64,000 bases of DNA from Chrysoporthe austroafricana (Eukaryota; Ascomycota; Sordariomycetes; Diaporthales; Cryphonectriaceae). Position numbers and translations under genes: made by a program. How positions within the stretch are numbered: the stretch's first letter is position 1; every line of letters starts with the position of its first letter. The notes below the pieces were generated by a model. The model worked only from the letters and a program-made list of their open reading frames with translations. It did no database searches and was not told the DNA's origin. Positions 1 through 10,133 of this stretch are shown piece after piece. The stretch is from NCBI GenBank assembly GCA_001051155.2, contig JYIP02000006.1, positions 868,001 through 932,000 on the forward strand. The letters are read 5' to 3'.

Positions 1-2385
1 CTTGAGCTTCTCGAGCCTGTCCGCGGCCCGCTGCTTCTTGCGCGCCTTGGCCTCACGGACCTTCTTGATGGGCCGCGCGTTGAGGGCGCGCATCTTCTCC
101 TTGATGGCCTGGGCCGCGGCCTTGGTGATGGGTTTCTGCTGCTTGTCGTGTCTGGACTCGTCTTCTATGAACCACTCCGGCAGGCCGTCTCGGTCCCGGA
201 AGGCGTGCTTGTTGAAGCCGTCGTCCATGACGTCGTGGCTGGTCTTCTTCCCTGTGGCGAGCTCGTGCGCGAGGGTCATTGCCTCGGCAGTGATGATGTC
301 GATCTCTGTGTGTGCTGGTCAGCATGCAGGCCCAAACGCTCCGAGCTACGAGATGTGCATTTCTCACCTGGCCGGCTGTCTTTCTTCTTCTGCTTCTCTT
401 CCTCCTCCCAGTCGCTCTCGTCCTCTTCTTCCACGTCCCGTTGTGGGCCCTTAACAATCTTCAAATCATCCTCATCATCACTAGGCGCATCAACAGCCGC
501 ACGCCTGTTCTGTTTTGGTACCTTGGGGAGGTCGTCATCGGACGAGATTTCGTCAATCTCATCCACCTCCATGGCCTCGACATCCTCCACCTCATCGGCG
601 TCGTCTTCTGGCTCGTCCAGCAGGCCGTCGATGTCTTGGAAGACGTCCTGGTTGAAGAACGCCCTCGCTCGTTTTGACAGTCCCGAGGCGTCGGCTTGAT
701 CATTGTCCAGGACCGTTAGCAGGGACTTCCGCGGCAGACCATCCTCGCCGTCTGAATCCGCCTCGCTGTCCTCCTCGAGCTCGCTCTCATCGTCGCTGGC
801 GGCCTGCTCATCCGCGGAGACGCCCTCCCACTCGTCGTCGTCGTGTTCCTTCCGTGCCCTCTTGGCACGGTACTTCGCATCGGTAGCCGACTTCCTCTCC
901 TTGTAGGCATCGTACATGCTGTCCAGCTCTCGCTCGAGCCTGTCTTCTGCCTCGTCGCTTTCGTCTCCCGACGCGGTGTCGACAGGCTGTTGTTTCTTTT
1001 GGTCCTTCTCGCCGACCTTGACCATCTTGCCCTTGGCGATCCTGCCCAGGGTGCCGCCCGCCTTGTCGATGGCCTTCAGCTGGAACATGGCGTCCTCACC
1101 CATGGGACCCTGCTGCTCCATACCGATGTCCATGGGCGCGGTCATGTTGAGCTGCATCCGGACGATGTCCTTCTGCCTCTGCTCGTTCTCTTTCCTCCTG
1201 TCCTTCTTCTTCCTGGCGTCCTGCCTGTCCTTGAGGGTCTGCAGCTCCTCCTGGATCCTCATCTCCTCGTCCATGGACTCGACCGCAGCGGTCTCCTCCA
1301 CCACCTCCGGCTGGGCCGTCTTCTTCGTGGGGAAGCCAAAGATCTCACGGACCCTCAGCCGCCACTTCAGCAGGATCTTGAACTCCTTCCGGCCCAGGAC
1401 CTTCAGGTCCTCGCAGCACCGCCGGATCTCGTCCGTCGTCTCTGGCAGCTTGTCGAGCGCCGCGAGGGCCACGTCCCCGTTCCTGGCCTGGTCGAAGTGC
1501 AGCTTGTTGATGCTCCCCAGTATGGCGATCGGATCGGTGGTCTGGATGAACTCGCTCGCGGGGAGCTCCTTGAACTGCGTCCAGTCTCCCTCCTCGTAGC
1601 CGTCCCTCTTCCTCTTCTTGATCTCGGGGTTGTACACCTTGGCCTCGTTGTTCGGCGTCGGGGCAGCAAGCTCTTCGAAGACGGCGCGCGGGTCGAGGAA
1701 CTTGGGGTCGATGCGCTTGGGCGCCTTGAAGCCGCGGCAGACGACAAAGATCTCGGCGGACACGTTCCGGGAGGAGGGGGGCTTGGTCGCCTCGACCTTG
1801 GTGAAGAGCTGGTTGAAGACCCAGAGGAGCGAGTTGTAGTCCTTGGAGCGGAAGACCTTGGTGACGAAGGTGCCGCCCTCGACGAGGAAGTCGGTCGCCA
1901 GCTTCATGGCCTGCAGGGCCAGCTCGGCCTGGTTGAAGGAGTCCTGGACCCAGGCCGTGCCCACGTTGGGGGCGCCGTCGTGGAGGACGGTGTCGGCCTT
2001 CCAGGTCTTGAGGTGCTTCCGGATCGTGGCGCGGCACTGCTCGGTGGTGATGTCGCTCTGGAAGGTGATGACCTTGGGGATGGGCTTGATCGGGGCGAGA
2101 TCGACGCCGACGATGAGGCTGTTCACGGGCATGACCTCGGCTGCGACCTGACACCATGACTGTGCGCGACCTGTCAGTACAGCAGAGAAGGGAGGGTGCA
2201 GGCGGGTGAGGACGTACCCCTGGTGCCGCGCAGAGGTCCAGCAGGACCTTGCTCTTCTCGAGGAAGCCATACTTCTTGTTGAGCTGGATGAGCTTGAAGG
2301 CGGCGCGGGCGCGGTAGCCCTTCTCCTTGGCGAGCTTGTACCATTTGTCGAGACGACCCTTGCCGTGCTTCTTCTGGATCGCCAT
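1..2385 (-). CDS. SPB1: AdoMet-dependent 27S pre-rRNA 2'-O-methyltransferase Spb1 (3' end outside window)
   Basis: Join (minus): 2218-2385, 2159-368, 305-<1; introns 2160-2217 (58 bp) and 306-367 (62 bp). 755 codons are visible and the frame is still open at base 1. The N-terminal FtsJ/RrmJ methyltransferase domain has the SAM site LDLCAAPG (residues 49-56, at the first splice junction) and candidates for the K-D-K-E catalytic set: K31, the D of VLHDGAP, the K of [11 protein letters not shown] and the E of SAEIFVV. A long acidic, lysine-rich middle follows, then the Spb1 C-terminal domain ([19 protein letters not shown], then GLPEWF and [15 protein letters not shown]). In yeast, Spb1 acts in the nucleolus, methylating the large-subunit A-loop and supporting 60S maturation. 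The second splice restores the conserved TAEAMTLAH block, which supports the model. The start [16 protein letters not shown] matches the family. Confidence 0.95.
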
Positions 2386-3150
2386 GGTGGGAGCGCTGCG
2401 CTGCGAGGGCAGTCTTTTTTTTTCTTCTTTTTTTTCTTCCTTCTCCTCCCCTCACGATGGTGGTCTGCGGGCGAGGCTGCAAGTCATCGACACCAGCAGA
2501 GAAATTTCGTGCGATAAGATAAGGATCTCGCCTGCAGGGGCTGCCCCGGTACCAAGGTACCGACCGCGAGTTGCGTGGGTGCGTGGGTACGTACCTGCGT
2601 GCCTGCGTACCCAGGCGTGATGCACAGGCGTGACAGGTACGTACCTCGGTGGGGTCGTGCCTAAAACAGCGGGTTCAGCCGAATTGGCCGCGCTGATTGG
2701 TGGCCGCGGGCGCTCGCAGTCCCATTTACACGGTACGCGTTCCTCGCTGCGACCGGTGGCGTCCTCTGCGCGTCGTGATGACCACGCCCAGCCAACCAGG
2801 CGCCGCTTTATAGCGTGGTCGTGGTCGGGATCCTGTCCTCCACCTCGCCAGGCTGTCCCTCACGTTCTCTGGGCGGCCCTCTACTCCCTCCTCCCTGCGT
2901 TCAGAGCTCCATATCAAAAACCTGGCCCCACGAGCATATGGTCTCTCCCGTCGCGTTGTGAACACGGCCCTATTCCTCACGTCTCGTCTCAGCCTCGCGG
3001 GTCTACGAGGCGGTTCTGCACACACGCTGACGTCCTCCTCTCCCCTCCCTTCCTGTCTTCCCTCTACACCACCACCTCACCCTCACGACGTCACGATCCA
3101 GTCGACGGCGCGGGCGAGACGTCTCAGCAGGAGCCGCAGAAGGAAGGGTC
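2386..3150. promoter_or_regulatory. Divergent promoter SPB1 / CDT2-like
   Basis: 765 bp between two divergent starts. Next to SPB1 lies a T-rich tract on the plus strand (about 2413-2445), which would be A-rich in the SPB1 leader. About 2550-2650 has clustered GTACC/GGTAC and CGTGCGTGGGTACGTACC-like repeats. Pyrimidine-rich sequence (about 3030-3080) precedes the CDT2-like start. No convincing coding sequence is seen. Confidence 0.5.
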
Positions 3151-5634
3151 ATGGCTGGGGAAGATGGTCCAGCAGAACCACCACCGCCGCCGCCGCCAGT
3201 CCGTTCCAGCCCGCGAATCTACAATGCCGCCCTCCCCGGCGGTGCCACGCCGCTGTCACCACCTCGACGTCACACCAAACAGAAGAAGGCGCCGTCCATA
3301 ACGCCCAGGAAGTTTAACGCCTTCTTCGCCCGCCGCTCCACCCGCTCCAGGACCGCCTCGGGCTCTATCGACGAGACCACCCGCGCCTTGGGGGCTATCA
3401 CCGGCTCGGCTGTTAACGGACGCCAGCGCCTGGTCAAGGACTCTCCGATCCCCTTCAAGCAGCCCGTGCCCAGGCTGAAGGGCGGCTTCCAGGATGAGAA
3501 CGGGAGCGAGACCCCCAGGCAGGCCAAGCGGCGCAAGACGGGCCACCACACGCCGCCCGAGTCCTCGCCTCTGAGGCCGCCTCCAGCGCTCCTCCAGTCC
3601 TCGCCGTGTGCCCGGGGCGCAGAGGACAGGCTGCCCAAGCCGGCCCTCCTCAGCCCCCTCCAGTCGCTCCCGGCCAGCAGCCAGGCGACAGAGGACATAT
3701 CCGACTTCGAGTGCGACCACTCCGACGCTGACGCCGACGCCGATGTGAACCATGACCATGACCATGACCATGACGAGGACGAGGACGAGGACGACGACGA
3801 GGACGACGAGGATCCCGAGCCGCCGAGGCGCCTCACCCAGCTGACCCACCGGGGCATGGCCGCCCACCTCCTCCAGCGCCAGCTCGGCGCCATGCCGCGC
3901 GAGGGCCGCTCGCTCCTCCGCATGCCCGCCTCCGACTGGCGCTCCGAGACGGCCGGCTTCCACTCCAGCCCGGCGGACATCCACTACTGCACCAGCCACG
4001 ACGGCCACCCGCGGTGCATCCCCTTCTGCGCCGCCGCGTGCAACACCAACAGCCTGGTCGCGGTCGGCGACGAGGAGGGCCGCGTGCGGCTGCTGGACAC
4101 CGCGCCCTCCGCCCGGTTCGACCAGGTCCACCTGTGCTTCCAGTCCCACAACAACGCCATCATCGACCTGGCCTTCTCGGCCGACGACGCCCGCCTCGCC
4201 ACCGCGTCCGGCGACCAGACCGGCAAGGTGATCGACATGATGACCCAGGTCCCCGTCTCGATCCTGGGCCAGCACACCGCCTCGCTGAAGCAGGTCCGCT
4301 TCCAGCCCGGCCGCGGCGGCGGCCACGTCCTCGCCACGTCCTCGCGCGACGGGAGCATCCAGATCTGGGACCTGCGGTGCCACGGCGGGCCCGTCTCCGA
4401 CTCCATCACCCTGGAGCGCGACGCCGGCCTGCGGTACACGGCCCCGCGGAGCATCACCTCGGGCTGCGCCGTCAACTCCTTCTTCGGCGCGCACGAGGCC
4501 ATGCCGCGCCACCAGACCCGCTCCGCCGCCGGCCTGGGCGGCCCCAGCCCGCTCGGCACCACCGCCGCCGACCACGCCGACGTCGCCTCCCGGGGCGAGG
4601 TGCCCGGCCGCCTCAGCGACGTCTCCGTCACCGCCATCCACTGGCTCCCCGCCGGCCGCGAGCACCTGCTCCTGTCCGCCTGCGAGGCCGACGCGAGCAT
4701 CAAGCTCTGGGACATCCGCACCATCCACACCTCCCGCTCGCACCGCGCCCCCGTGCCCGTCGGCTACACCGCGCCCCCGACCAGCCACACCAACTGGCGC
4801 CACTTTGGCATCTCCAGCCTGTCCCTGTCCACCGACGCGAGCCGGCTCTACGCCCTCTGCAAGGACAACACCGTGTACGCCTACTCCACCGCTCACATGG
4901 TCCTGGGCCCGCCGCCGGGGAGCACCGCCGGCGGCGGCGGCAGCAGCGGCAGCAGCATTGCCTCGGCCAAGAAGCCGAAGCACGCGCCCGCCGAGCAGAT
5001 GTCCGGCCCGCTGTACGGGTTCCGGCACGGCAGTTTCCACGCGACGAGCTTCTACGTCAAGTCCGCCCTGCGGCCCTCGCGGGACGGCCGGAGCGAGCTG
5101 CTGGCCGTCGGCAGCGCGGACGGGACGCCGGTGCTGTTCCCCACGGACGAGCGGTACTTCCGCGCCGCCCTCGAGGCCGGGCGGCTGCGCGGCCAGAACG
5201 GCCCGGATGCCACGCTCACCACCAACACTACCACTAGCAGTGCTGCTGCTGCCGCCGCCGCCGACCCGTCCCCGGGATCCCGCACGCGCGCCGGCGCGAG
5301 GAGGCCCGCCCTCAGCCGCGCGCCGTCCGGCAGCTTCTCCCAGGGCCACCTCCGCGCGTCGGCGCGGGAGGAGGACATCCCCATCATCCGGGCGGTGGGC
5401 AGCGTCAGCTACGGGACGCCGCTCGTGCGCGGCCACGGCAAGGAGGTCGGCGCGCTGGCGTGGGCCAGCGGCGGCGGCCTGGTCACCGTCAGCGACGACT
5501 ACCTCATCCGGTCCTGGCGGGAGGACGACCGCGGCGCCAAGGCGAGGGACCTGCGGGTGAACGGGGAGAGCGAGGGGCGCAGGTGGGGGTGCGGATGGGC
5601 CGCGGTGGAGGCCGGATGGGATGAGGACGAGTGA
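3151..5634 (+). CDS. CDT2: Cdt2/DTL-like WD40 protein, probable CRL4 ubiquitin-ligase substrate receptor
   Basis: Intronless, 827 residues. The N-terminus is basic and Ser/Pro-rich with several SP/TP sites. Residues about 190-222 form an extreme acidic tract with alternating Asp-Ala and His-Asp repeats. WD40 repeats follow from about residue 290, including LATASGDQTGKVIDM, ATSSRDGSIQIWDLR (about 394-409) and SIKLWDIR (about 516-523); the last two carry WDxR (DWD) boxes that bind DDB1. Linkers between repeats are long and Ala/Gly/Ser-rich. The last repeat ends in VSDDYLIRSWRED. The repeat order resembles Cdt2, which with DDB1-Cul4 targets Cdt1 and Spd1-type inhibitors for PCNA-coupled destruction in S phase; budding yeast lacks it. 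Family assignment rests on remembered motif similarity, and another WD40 receptor is possible. It shares its promoter with SPB1. Confidence 0.75.
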   Translation: MAGEDGPAEPPPPPPPVRSSPRIYNAALPGGATPLSPPRRHTKQKKAPSITPRKFNAFFARRSTRSRTASGSIDETTRALGAITGSAVNGRQRLVKDSPIPFKQPVPRLKGGFQDENGSETPRQAKRRKTGHHTPPESSPLRPPPALLQSSPCARGAEDRLPKPALLSPLQSLPASSQATEDISDFECDHSDADADADVNHDHDHDHDEDEDEDDDEDDEDPEPPRRLTQLTHRGMAAHLLQRQLGAMPREGRSLLRMPASDWRSETAGFHSSPADIHYCTSHDGHPRCIPFCAAACNTNSLVAVGDEEGRVRLLDTAPSARFDQVHLCFQSHNNAIIDLAFSADDARLATASGDQTGKVIDMMTQVPVSILGQHTASLKQVRFQPGRGGGHVLATSSRDGSIQIWDLRCHGGPVSDSITLERDAGLRYTAPRSITSGCAVNSFFGAHEAMPRHQTRSAAGLGGPSPLGTTAADHADVASRGEVPGRLSDVSVTAIHWLPAGREHLLLSACEADASIKLWDIRTIHTSRSHRAPVPVGYTAPPTSHTNWRHFGISSLSLSTDASRLYALCKDNTVYAYSTAHMVLGPPPGSTAGGGGSSGSSIASAKKPKHAPAEQMSGPLYGFRHGSFHATSFYVKSALRPSRDGRSELLAVGSADGTPVLFPTDERYFRAALEAGRLRGQNGPDATLTTNTTTSSAAAAAAADPSPGSRTRAGARRPALSRAPSGSFSQGHLRASAREEDIPIIRAVGSVSYGTPLVRGHGKEVGALAWASGGGLVTVSDDYLIRSWREDDRGAKARDLRVNGESEGRRWGCGWAAVEAGWDEDE

Positions 5635-6229
5635 TGACCAGCCGAAAATCGATGAGGTAGCTTAAGGTTGTGCATGCCGGGGGGCGTATGTCTTCTGTAC
5701 AGTCTGGAAGGGAAGCATGAAAGAGGGCGGAGGACGCGGTGGATACCGCATGCGCATGTCTATGTGGAGGGAGGCTTGCTTGTGGCTTTTATGAATATGA
5801 ACGTTTCTTTCGTCTTCCTGCATACTCTGGGGAGCTCAGGACAACAGGGGGTTGGATGGACTAGGCGTACTGGGAGTGAGGATGGATACGTCTCACATTG
5901 CATCGACTTAGCCAGACAGGTTAGGCAGATACTTGCACACATCGCGGGGATGACCCCATATCACGGGGTTGTACAAATTATTCACTTATTCTATGACTTG
6001 TAGTCCCGAAGGGGTTCATGGTACCATTGTTAAAATGCAGAGAGTGGTTTACTTCTCAATCTACCGATGCGTTTGAGACCGTCTATCGTTATCAATAAAA
6101 GGGGGTATCCTGAGTCTTTTTCTTGCTCCCGACCAACGCCGACTTTGCCGCTTGTGTATGCATGATGCCATCATCCAAAATCACTCCTTAACTGGTTTGC
6201 TCGCAGTTCATGCAGCTCCCATTCCCTAG
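5635..6229. other. Convergent 3' intergenic region
   Basis: 595 bp between the stops of the CDT2-like gene and the convergent heme-oxygenase-like gene. It is AT-richer than its neighbours, has an AATAAA-like sequence (about 6094, TCAATAAAAG) and only short chance frames. Probably two 3' UTRs. Confidence 0.5.
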
Positions 6230-7810
6230 TCACAGATCCACCGGCCTGAGCGCCCAGTCCAGATGCCGTACATAGAAGTACGCCGCAAACACCACCGCGA
6301 TGCCAACGAGCGCGACGACATTCGAGAGGATGGCGCAGAAGGCATAGCTGGGGCCCTCCTGGTGCGGGGGCAGCTCCCTGGCCACGACCCTACGGCCGAT
6401 GGGACAACGTTCGACGTCCGAGCCGGCACGGTCAAAGCTGGCGCCGTCGAAGCCGTGCGGGTTCCACTTCTCGTCGTCGCGCCTGGGTGATCGGTCGGGG
6501 TGGGGGAGGTCTGGGTCGTAGCGGATTGTTCGGAAGCCCTCGCCGGGGATGACGGCGTCGCGGGCGAGGCTCGACTCGCTCCGCTGCAGCGTACCCGCGG
6601 GCTGGGCATCCTTATACTCGCCTGATCCTTCGCATATCGACGAGGGCCTCGAGGTTTCAGCACGGCGGGAACCGGACGGCACCGCCATGACGGTGGGGAC
6701 CGGCACCGTGGCCGAGCTGCTGCTCGACCTCCGCCTTGTCCGCAACAGCCTCGCCTTCGCGATCGCGATGCTGTCTCGCAGCCGGGATCCTATGGCGGCA
6801 CCTCTTGATGAGTAGGCTGGTGGGTGCAGGGCCCTCTGCGCATGGCTCTGCGCCTGGGAGGTGCCAAACATCGAGTCCAGCTGTCCGACCACCCCCTCTA
6901 GGTGATGGAAGATGGCGGCGGATTCCTGGACGATGTCCCTCCTCTCGGGCTCGGCCAGCAGCTGCTCGGCCTCGGCGAACCGCACCTTAAACTCGGCCTT
7001 CAGTTCCTTACACTGCTGCCGAGGGTTCTCGCCGAGCGGGGGGTCAAAGTCCAGGAACTCGAGCGGGATCCGGACGGGCGGGTCGCCCCCAGCGAGAGCA
7101 GGCGACTTAGGGTCGTCTTCGGACGTGCTGCGAGGGCTGGGCCCCGCGGAGGGAGCCCGAGGCCTGCATCCAACCATGTGCGGCCTGATCGGCGTCGGCG
7201 TCTCGTGCCAAAACCCAGGGTCCAGGCACAGCAATTCCGTCCGGATGTAGGAACCACCGGACAGCAGTGCCAGGTAGAGGGAGTACGCGTACGCCAGCAG
7301 GAGGTGCGGCCTCGCGTTGACGGAGTCTCTGATATGGAGCGTGAACCTTCCCAGGCGGCCCGAGGTGCCGGCGGACCTGATCTGCTCGTCGATAACATGG
7401 TCAGACCAGCCCGTCATGGCCCGGATGTCGGCCTTGATGCGGGCGGCGCGGACCAGGTTGGGCCAGTAGGCGTCCTGGAGGATATGGCGGGTCCTCTGGG
7501 TGATCTGGGGCGTCTCGTCATATTGGCTGGGGTCGGTGCCGAAGGGGAAGACGTAAGGGACGGGCGCGATCTCGGAGCGGACGCCCAGGATGTTGTGCCA
7601 GAGGGACTCGAAGGCGATGTAGACGGCGCCGATGTGGATGAGGCCGGTGATGAAGGCCGAGGGGTTGTCCGTGTGTGGAGGCACAGCCCTGGGCATGCGA
7701 TCGAGGATGAGCCTGTTAATCTTGGTATGACTCGAGGCTATAGCCACGTTGATCTGGTATGCCAGGGACTGCGGGTCCCCTTCTGGAGGGGAGGACCTGT
7801 CGCCTGCCAT
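6230..7810 (-). CDS. Heme-oxygenase-like protein with C-terminal membrane anchor
   Basis: Single exon, 526 residues. Residues about 15-190 resemble fungal heme oxygenases: SLAYQINVAIASSHTKINRL includes a candidate proximal heme ligand His28, then FITGLIHIGAVYIAFESLW and a helical stretch to LLLAYAYSLYLALLSGG. The middle third is Ser/Pro/Arg-rich and probably disordered. A single hydrophobic helix near the end (about residues 491-512, AILSNVVALVGIAVVFAAYF) predicts a tail anchor with a short Arg-containing tail, as in Hmx1-type enzymes of the ER. If active, it would cleave heme to biliverdin, CO and iron. It is clearly longer than typical heme oxygenases (roughly 250-320 residues), mostly because of the middle insertion. 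Whether the catalytic distal helix is intact cannot be judged by eye. Confidence 0.7.
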   Translation of the reverse strand: MAGDRSSPPEGDPQSLAYQINVAIASSHTKINRLILDRMPRAVPPHTDNPSAFITGLIHIGAVYIAFESLWHNILGVRSEIAPVPYVFPFGTDPSQYDETPQITQRTRHILQDAYWPNLVRAARIKADIRAMTGWSDHVIDEQIRSAGTSGRLGRFTLHIRDSVNARPHLLLAYAYSLYLALLSGGSYIRTELLCLDPGFWHETPTPIRPHMVGCRPRAPSAGPSPRSTSEDDPKSPALAGGDPPVRIPLEFLDFDPPLGENPRQQCKELKAEFKVRFAEAEQLLAEPERRDIVQESAAIFHHLEGVVGQLDSMFGTSQAQSHAQRALHPPAYSSRGAAIGSRLRDSIAIAKARLLRTRRRSSSSSATVPVPTVMAVPSGSRRAETSRPSSICEGSGEYKDAQPAGTLQRSESSLARDAVIPGEGFRTIRYDPDLPHPDRSPRRDDEKWNPHGFDGASFDRAGSDVERCPIGRRVVARELPPHQEGPSYAFCAILSNVVALVGIAVVFAAYFYVRHLDWALRPVDL

Positions 7811-8582
7811 AGGACGTGTCGGTGTCTCGAATTAATCCCGCCTCGATATGAAGCCCGGGCGTGGTGTGCCTGAAGGTGGGCTGGGGAGGATGTCGCGAGA
7901 GACCATGCGGCCGCGGTGCTCGCAGGGACGCAGGAAGCAGGAAGCAGACGACGAGCGGACGAGCGGTTTCCAGCGAGCAAGTTCTGCGGATGCGGTGGCA
8001 CCTTTTCACAAACCTCAAGCAGCGGCAGACGACCTGGGCAGCCCAGCTGACGCTCGTGGGACCTGGAGGTCGTCGGGGATAGGTCAGGAGTAGAGACCAG
8101 TGAGGTCACAGGGCCGGATGACGTTTCTAAGGATGTCGTCTAGGGGTGATTCTATGGGCGTCTAGATGCTGTACGAAGAAGATGAGGAGGGAGGTTGAGG
8201 TGTCGCAAGGACGGTCGTCCGTCTGGGGGGGGGGGATAACAGATGAGAGCGATAGGGGTCTTAATAGTATAGTATAGTAGCCGACTCGTGCCCGTACCCG
8301 TGCTCATGCCATAAGTAAAAATAATACAGGACGGTAGCAAGGGGCATGCAGATCAACGTCAGGCGCTGGGAGCCAGTTCCGGGGAAGGCGGAAGGAGAAC
8401 GGTACTGTGACAAAGACAGTGGGTCATCTCCCTGCCGGTGAAGGAGTGATGCGCACCGGGAGGCTGGTGGCAGCGGAGAACAAAGAGAGGCGGCTGCGAC
8501 TGGGGCAAGGGAGAGAGGGAGAGGCAGAGAAAGGGAGAGAGGAGCGCAAGCAAGGAGCGTCCATGAGGGCGGTCACGACAGG

Positions 8583-8650
8583 CAGAGGCGGAGGAGGCAG
8601 AGGCGGAGGAGGCAGAGGAGGAGGAGGAGGAGGAGGAGGAGGAGGAGGAA
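8583..8650 (+). repeat. GGA-rich microsatellite with 15-bp sub-repeat
   Basis: GGCAGAGGCGGAGGA occurs twice in tandem and grades into about 11 GGA units. The plus strand is a pure purine run of more than 60 bases, about 0.8 kb upstream of the minus-strand heme-oxygenase-like start. Confidence 0.85.
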
Positions 8651-8831
8651 GAGGGAGGAGAGGAAGCCGCAGGGCAGGTCACGACGCGTCATGTCCCGAA
8701 TAGGCCCAAAAAAGGAGACGGGTCGTCGAGCGATTCCCGAAGATCGTCGCTAATGAACATCTGGATTATAAGCGCGCCTCGCTCGGCCTGAGCCGCTGCC
8801 GGCGCTGGCTGCTCCTGCGAGCGTGCGCGCG

Positions 8832-8853
8832 TGAGAGAGAGAGAGAGAGAGAG
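8832..8853 (+). repeat. (GA)n dinucleotide repeat
   Basis: About eleven GA units following GCGCGCGT and followed by GTGAGAGTG/GTGTGAGTGTGTG; a short mixed GA/GT microsatellite. Confidence 0.85.
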
Positions 8854-10133
8854 TGAGAGTGGGCGTGTGAGTGTGTGTGGACTATGTAAGTCTAGGCCGC
8901 GGTGGGTCTAGCACGAAACGAACTAGTCATAGAGGCCCAGCGCCGTTGTTGCTTTTGGCCGCTAGGTCGCAGCATGATCCAGGAACCGGTTTTTTCTTTT
9001 TCTCTTTGATTATATATCATTATTCGCGACCTTCCTTTTTCCTGCGGCCCTCCTTGCTGAGGTGCCCAGGCTGCGCAGGGCCCACCCAGCATGCTGGTGG
9101 CGGTGGCACGACACGACCTGTTGTTAGGTGGCGATGAAGATCCTATGGCTGCCTCTCTACTCTACTATGTACCTAGTATTTTTCTGTCTCCCCCCCTTCG
9201 CCCCTTCACCACATACCAGTACTATGTGCATGGTATATCCGTAGTATGCGCTCTTAGTAGTCGCATGTACCCTCTCGCCGACGTTCTGGGCCGGGCGGCG
9301 CCCCATTCAAAAACGGGGGCCGCTTATGGGCTGCCCGATACTCAGTACCTATGCAACAGCAGAGGGCCCCGTCAGCGCTGCCGTGCTGCTCCATCGGTAC
9401 CGTCGTTTCCGCGCATGCATGCATGCACAAATGACCAACCGGCGGGCCCAGTTTTCAGGCACGCTCGCCTCACACCAGCTGCGGAACGCCCCGCCATCTC
9501 CGAGGGCCTCGAGTCTCTCTGCCGTGCGATTCTGACATGTCACCAGCTCTTCACACTCCGTCACGCGTGACCACCACATACGGGGTAGAGGCCCTGTAGG
9601 AAGCGTGGAAGGGAGGAGAGGGTGGAACGCAGGAGGTCAGAGATAGATAGATGGCCACAGCGTCAGGTTGAGAGCTACATGCACCCTCGCGAGCCTGTGT
9701 CGCCGGGCGGCCAGGTAGGTCCCACCGCCTCGCAACACGATCCGACCAAGGCCCCGGTGGGACACGGCATGAAGGGAGGGCCCGGTGGCTGCGGCCAGTG
9801 GGTGTGCGTCCCCGGATCGTGCCGATCACTGGTGCCGTGAGAGCGCCTGCTCTGGTCTCTGCTCTGGCGAGGGTACAGACGAACATGCATGCCTAGATAT
9901 TCTGTCCGCATCTATGTTCAAGCATATGCAGTAAACACCCTGGCGATCCTATGGCCCTTCCCGTCGCGTACGTGCATGTCCTTAGATATCCAGTCCCAAC
10001 ACACAGAAACGCCAGACAAGCCGTAGATGTAGATGCACGCTCGCAGAATAGAAAAAGAGGGAAAAAAAAGAGATCTAGATGGCCCCCGTCCCGCCTAGGG
10101 GCCCGCGCTTCCCGCCCGGTTCGCAGAGCGCGC

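Larger units (their letters stand above)
7811..10133. other. 2.3-kb intergenic region with simple repeats
   Basis: Lies upstream of the heme-oxygenase-like gene and downstream of the EamA-type gene, both on the minus strand. It holds a G10 run (about 8226-8235), a GGA/GGC-rich tract, a GA repeat and short TA motifs. No frame has a recognisable domain. It probably holds a long promoter and leader and a 3' UTR. Confidence 0.45.

Noticed and set aside
843..2159. 438-codon plus-strand frame inside SPB1
   Set aside because: Leu/Val/Gly-rich antisense shadow of the Spb1 exon.
3256..5436. 726-codon open frame on the minus strand across the CDT2-like gene
   Set aside because: It is the GC-rich antisense shadow of the WD40 gene: low-complexity Gly/Ala/Arg/Val composition and no domain, while the plus frame has WD repeats.
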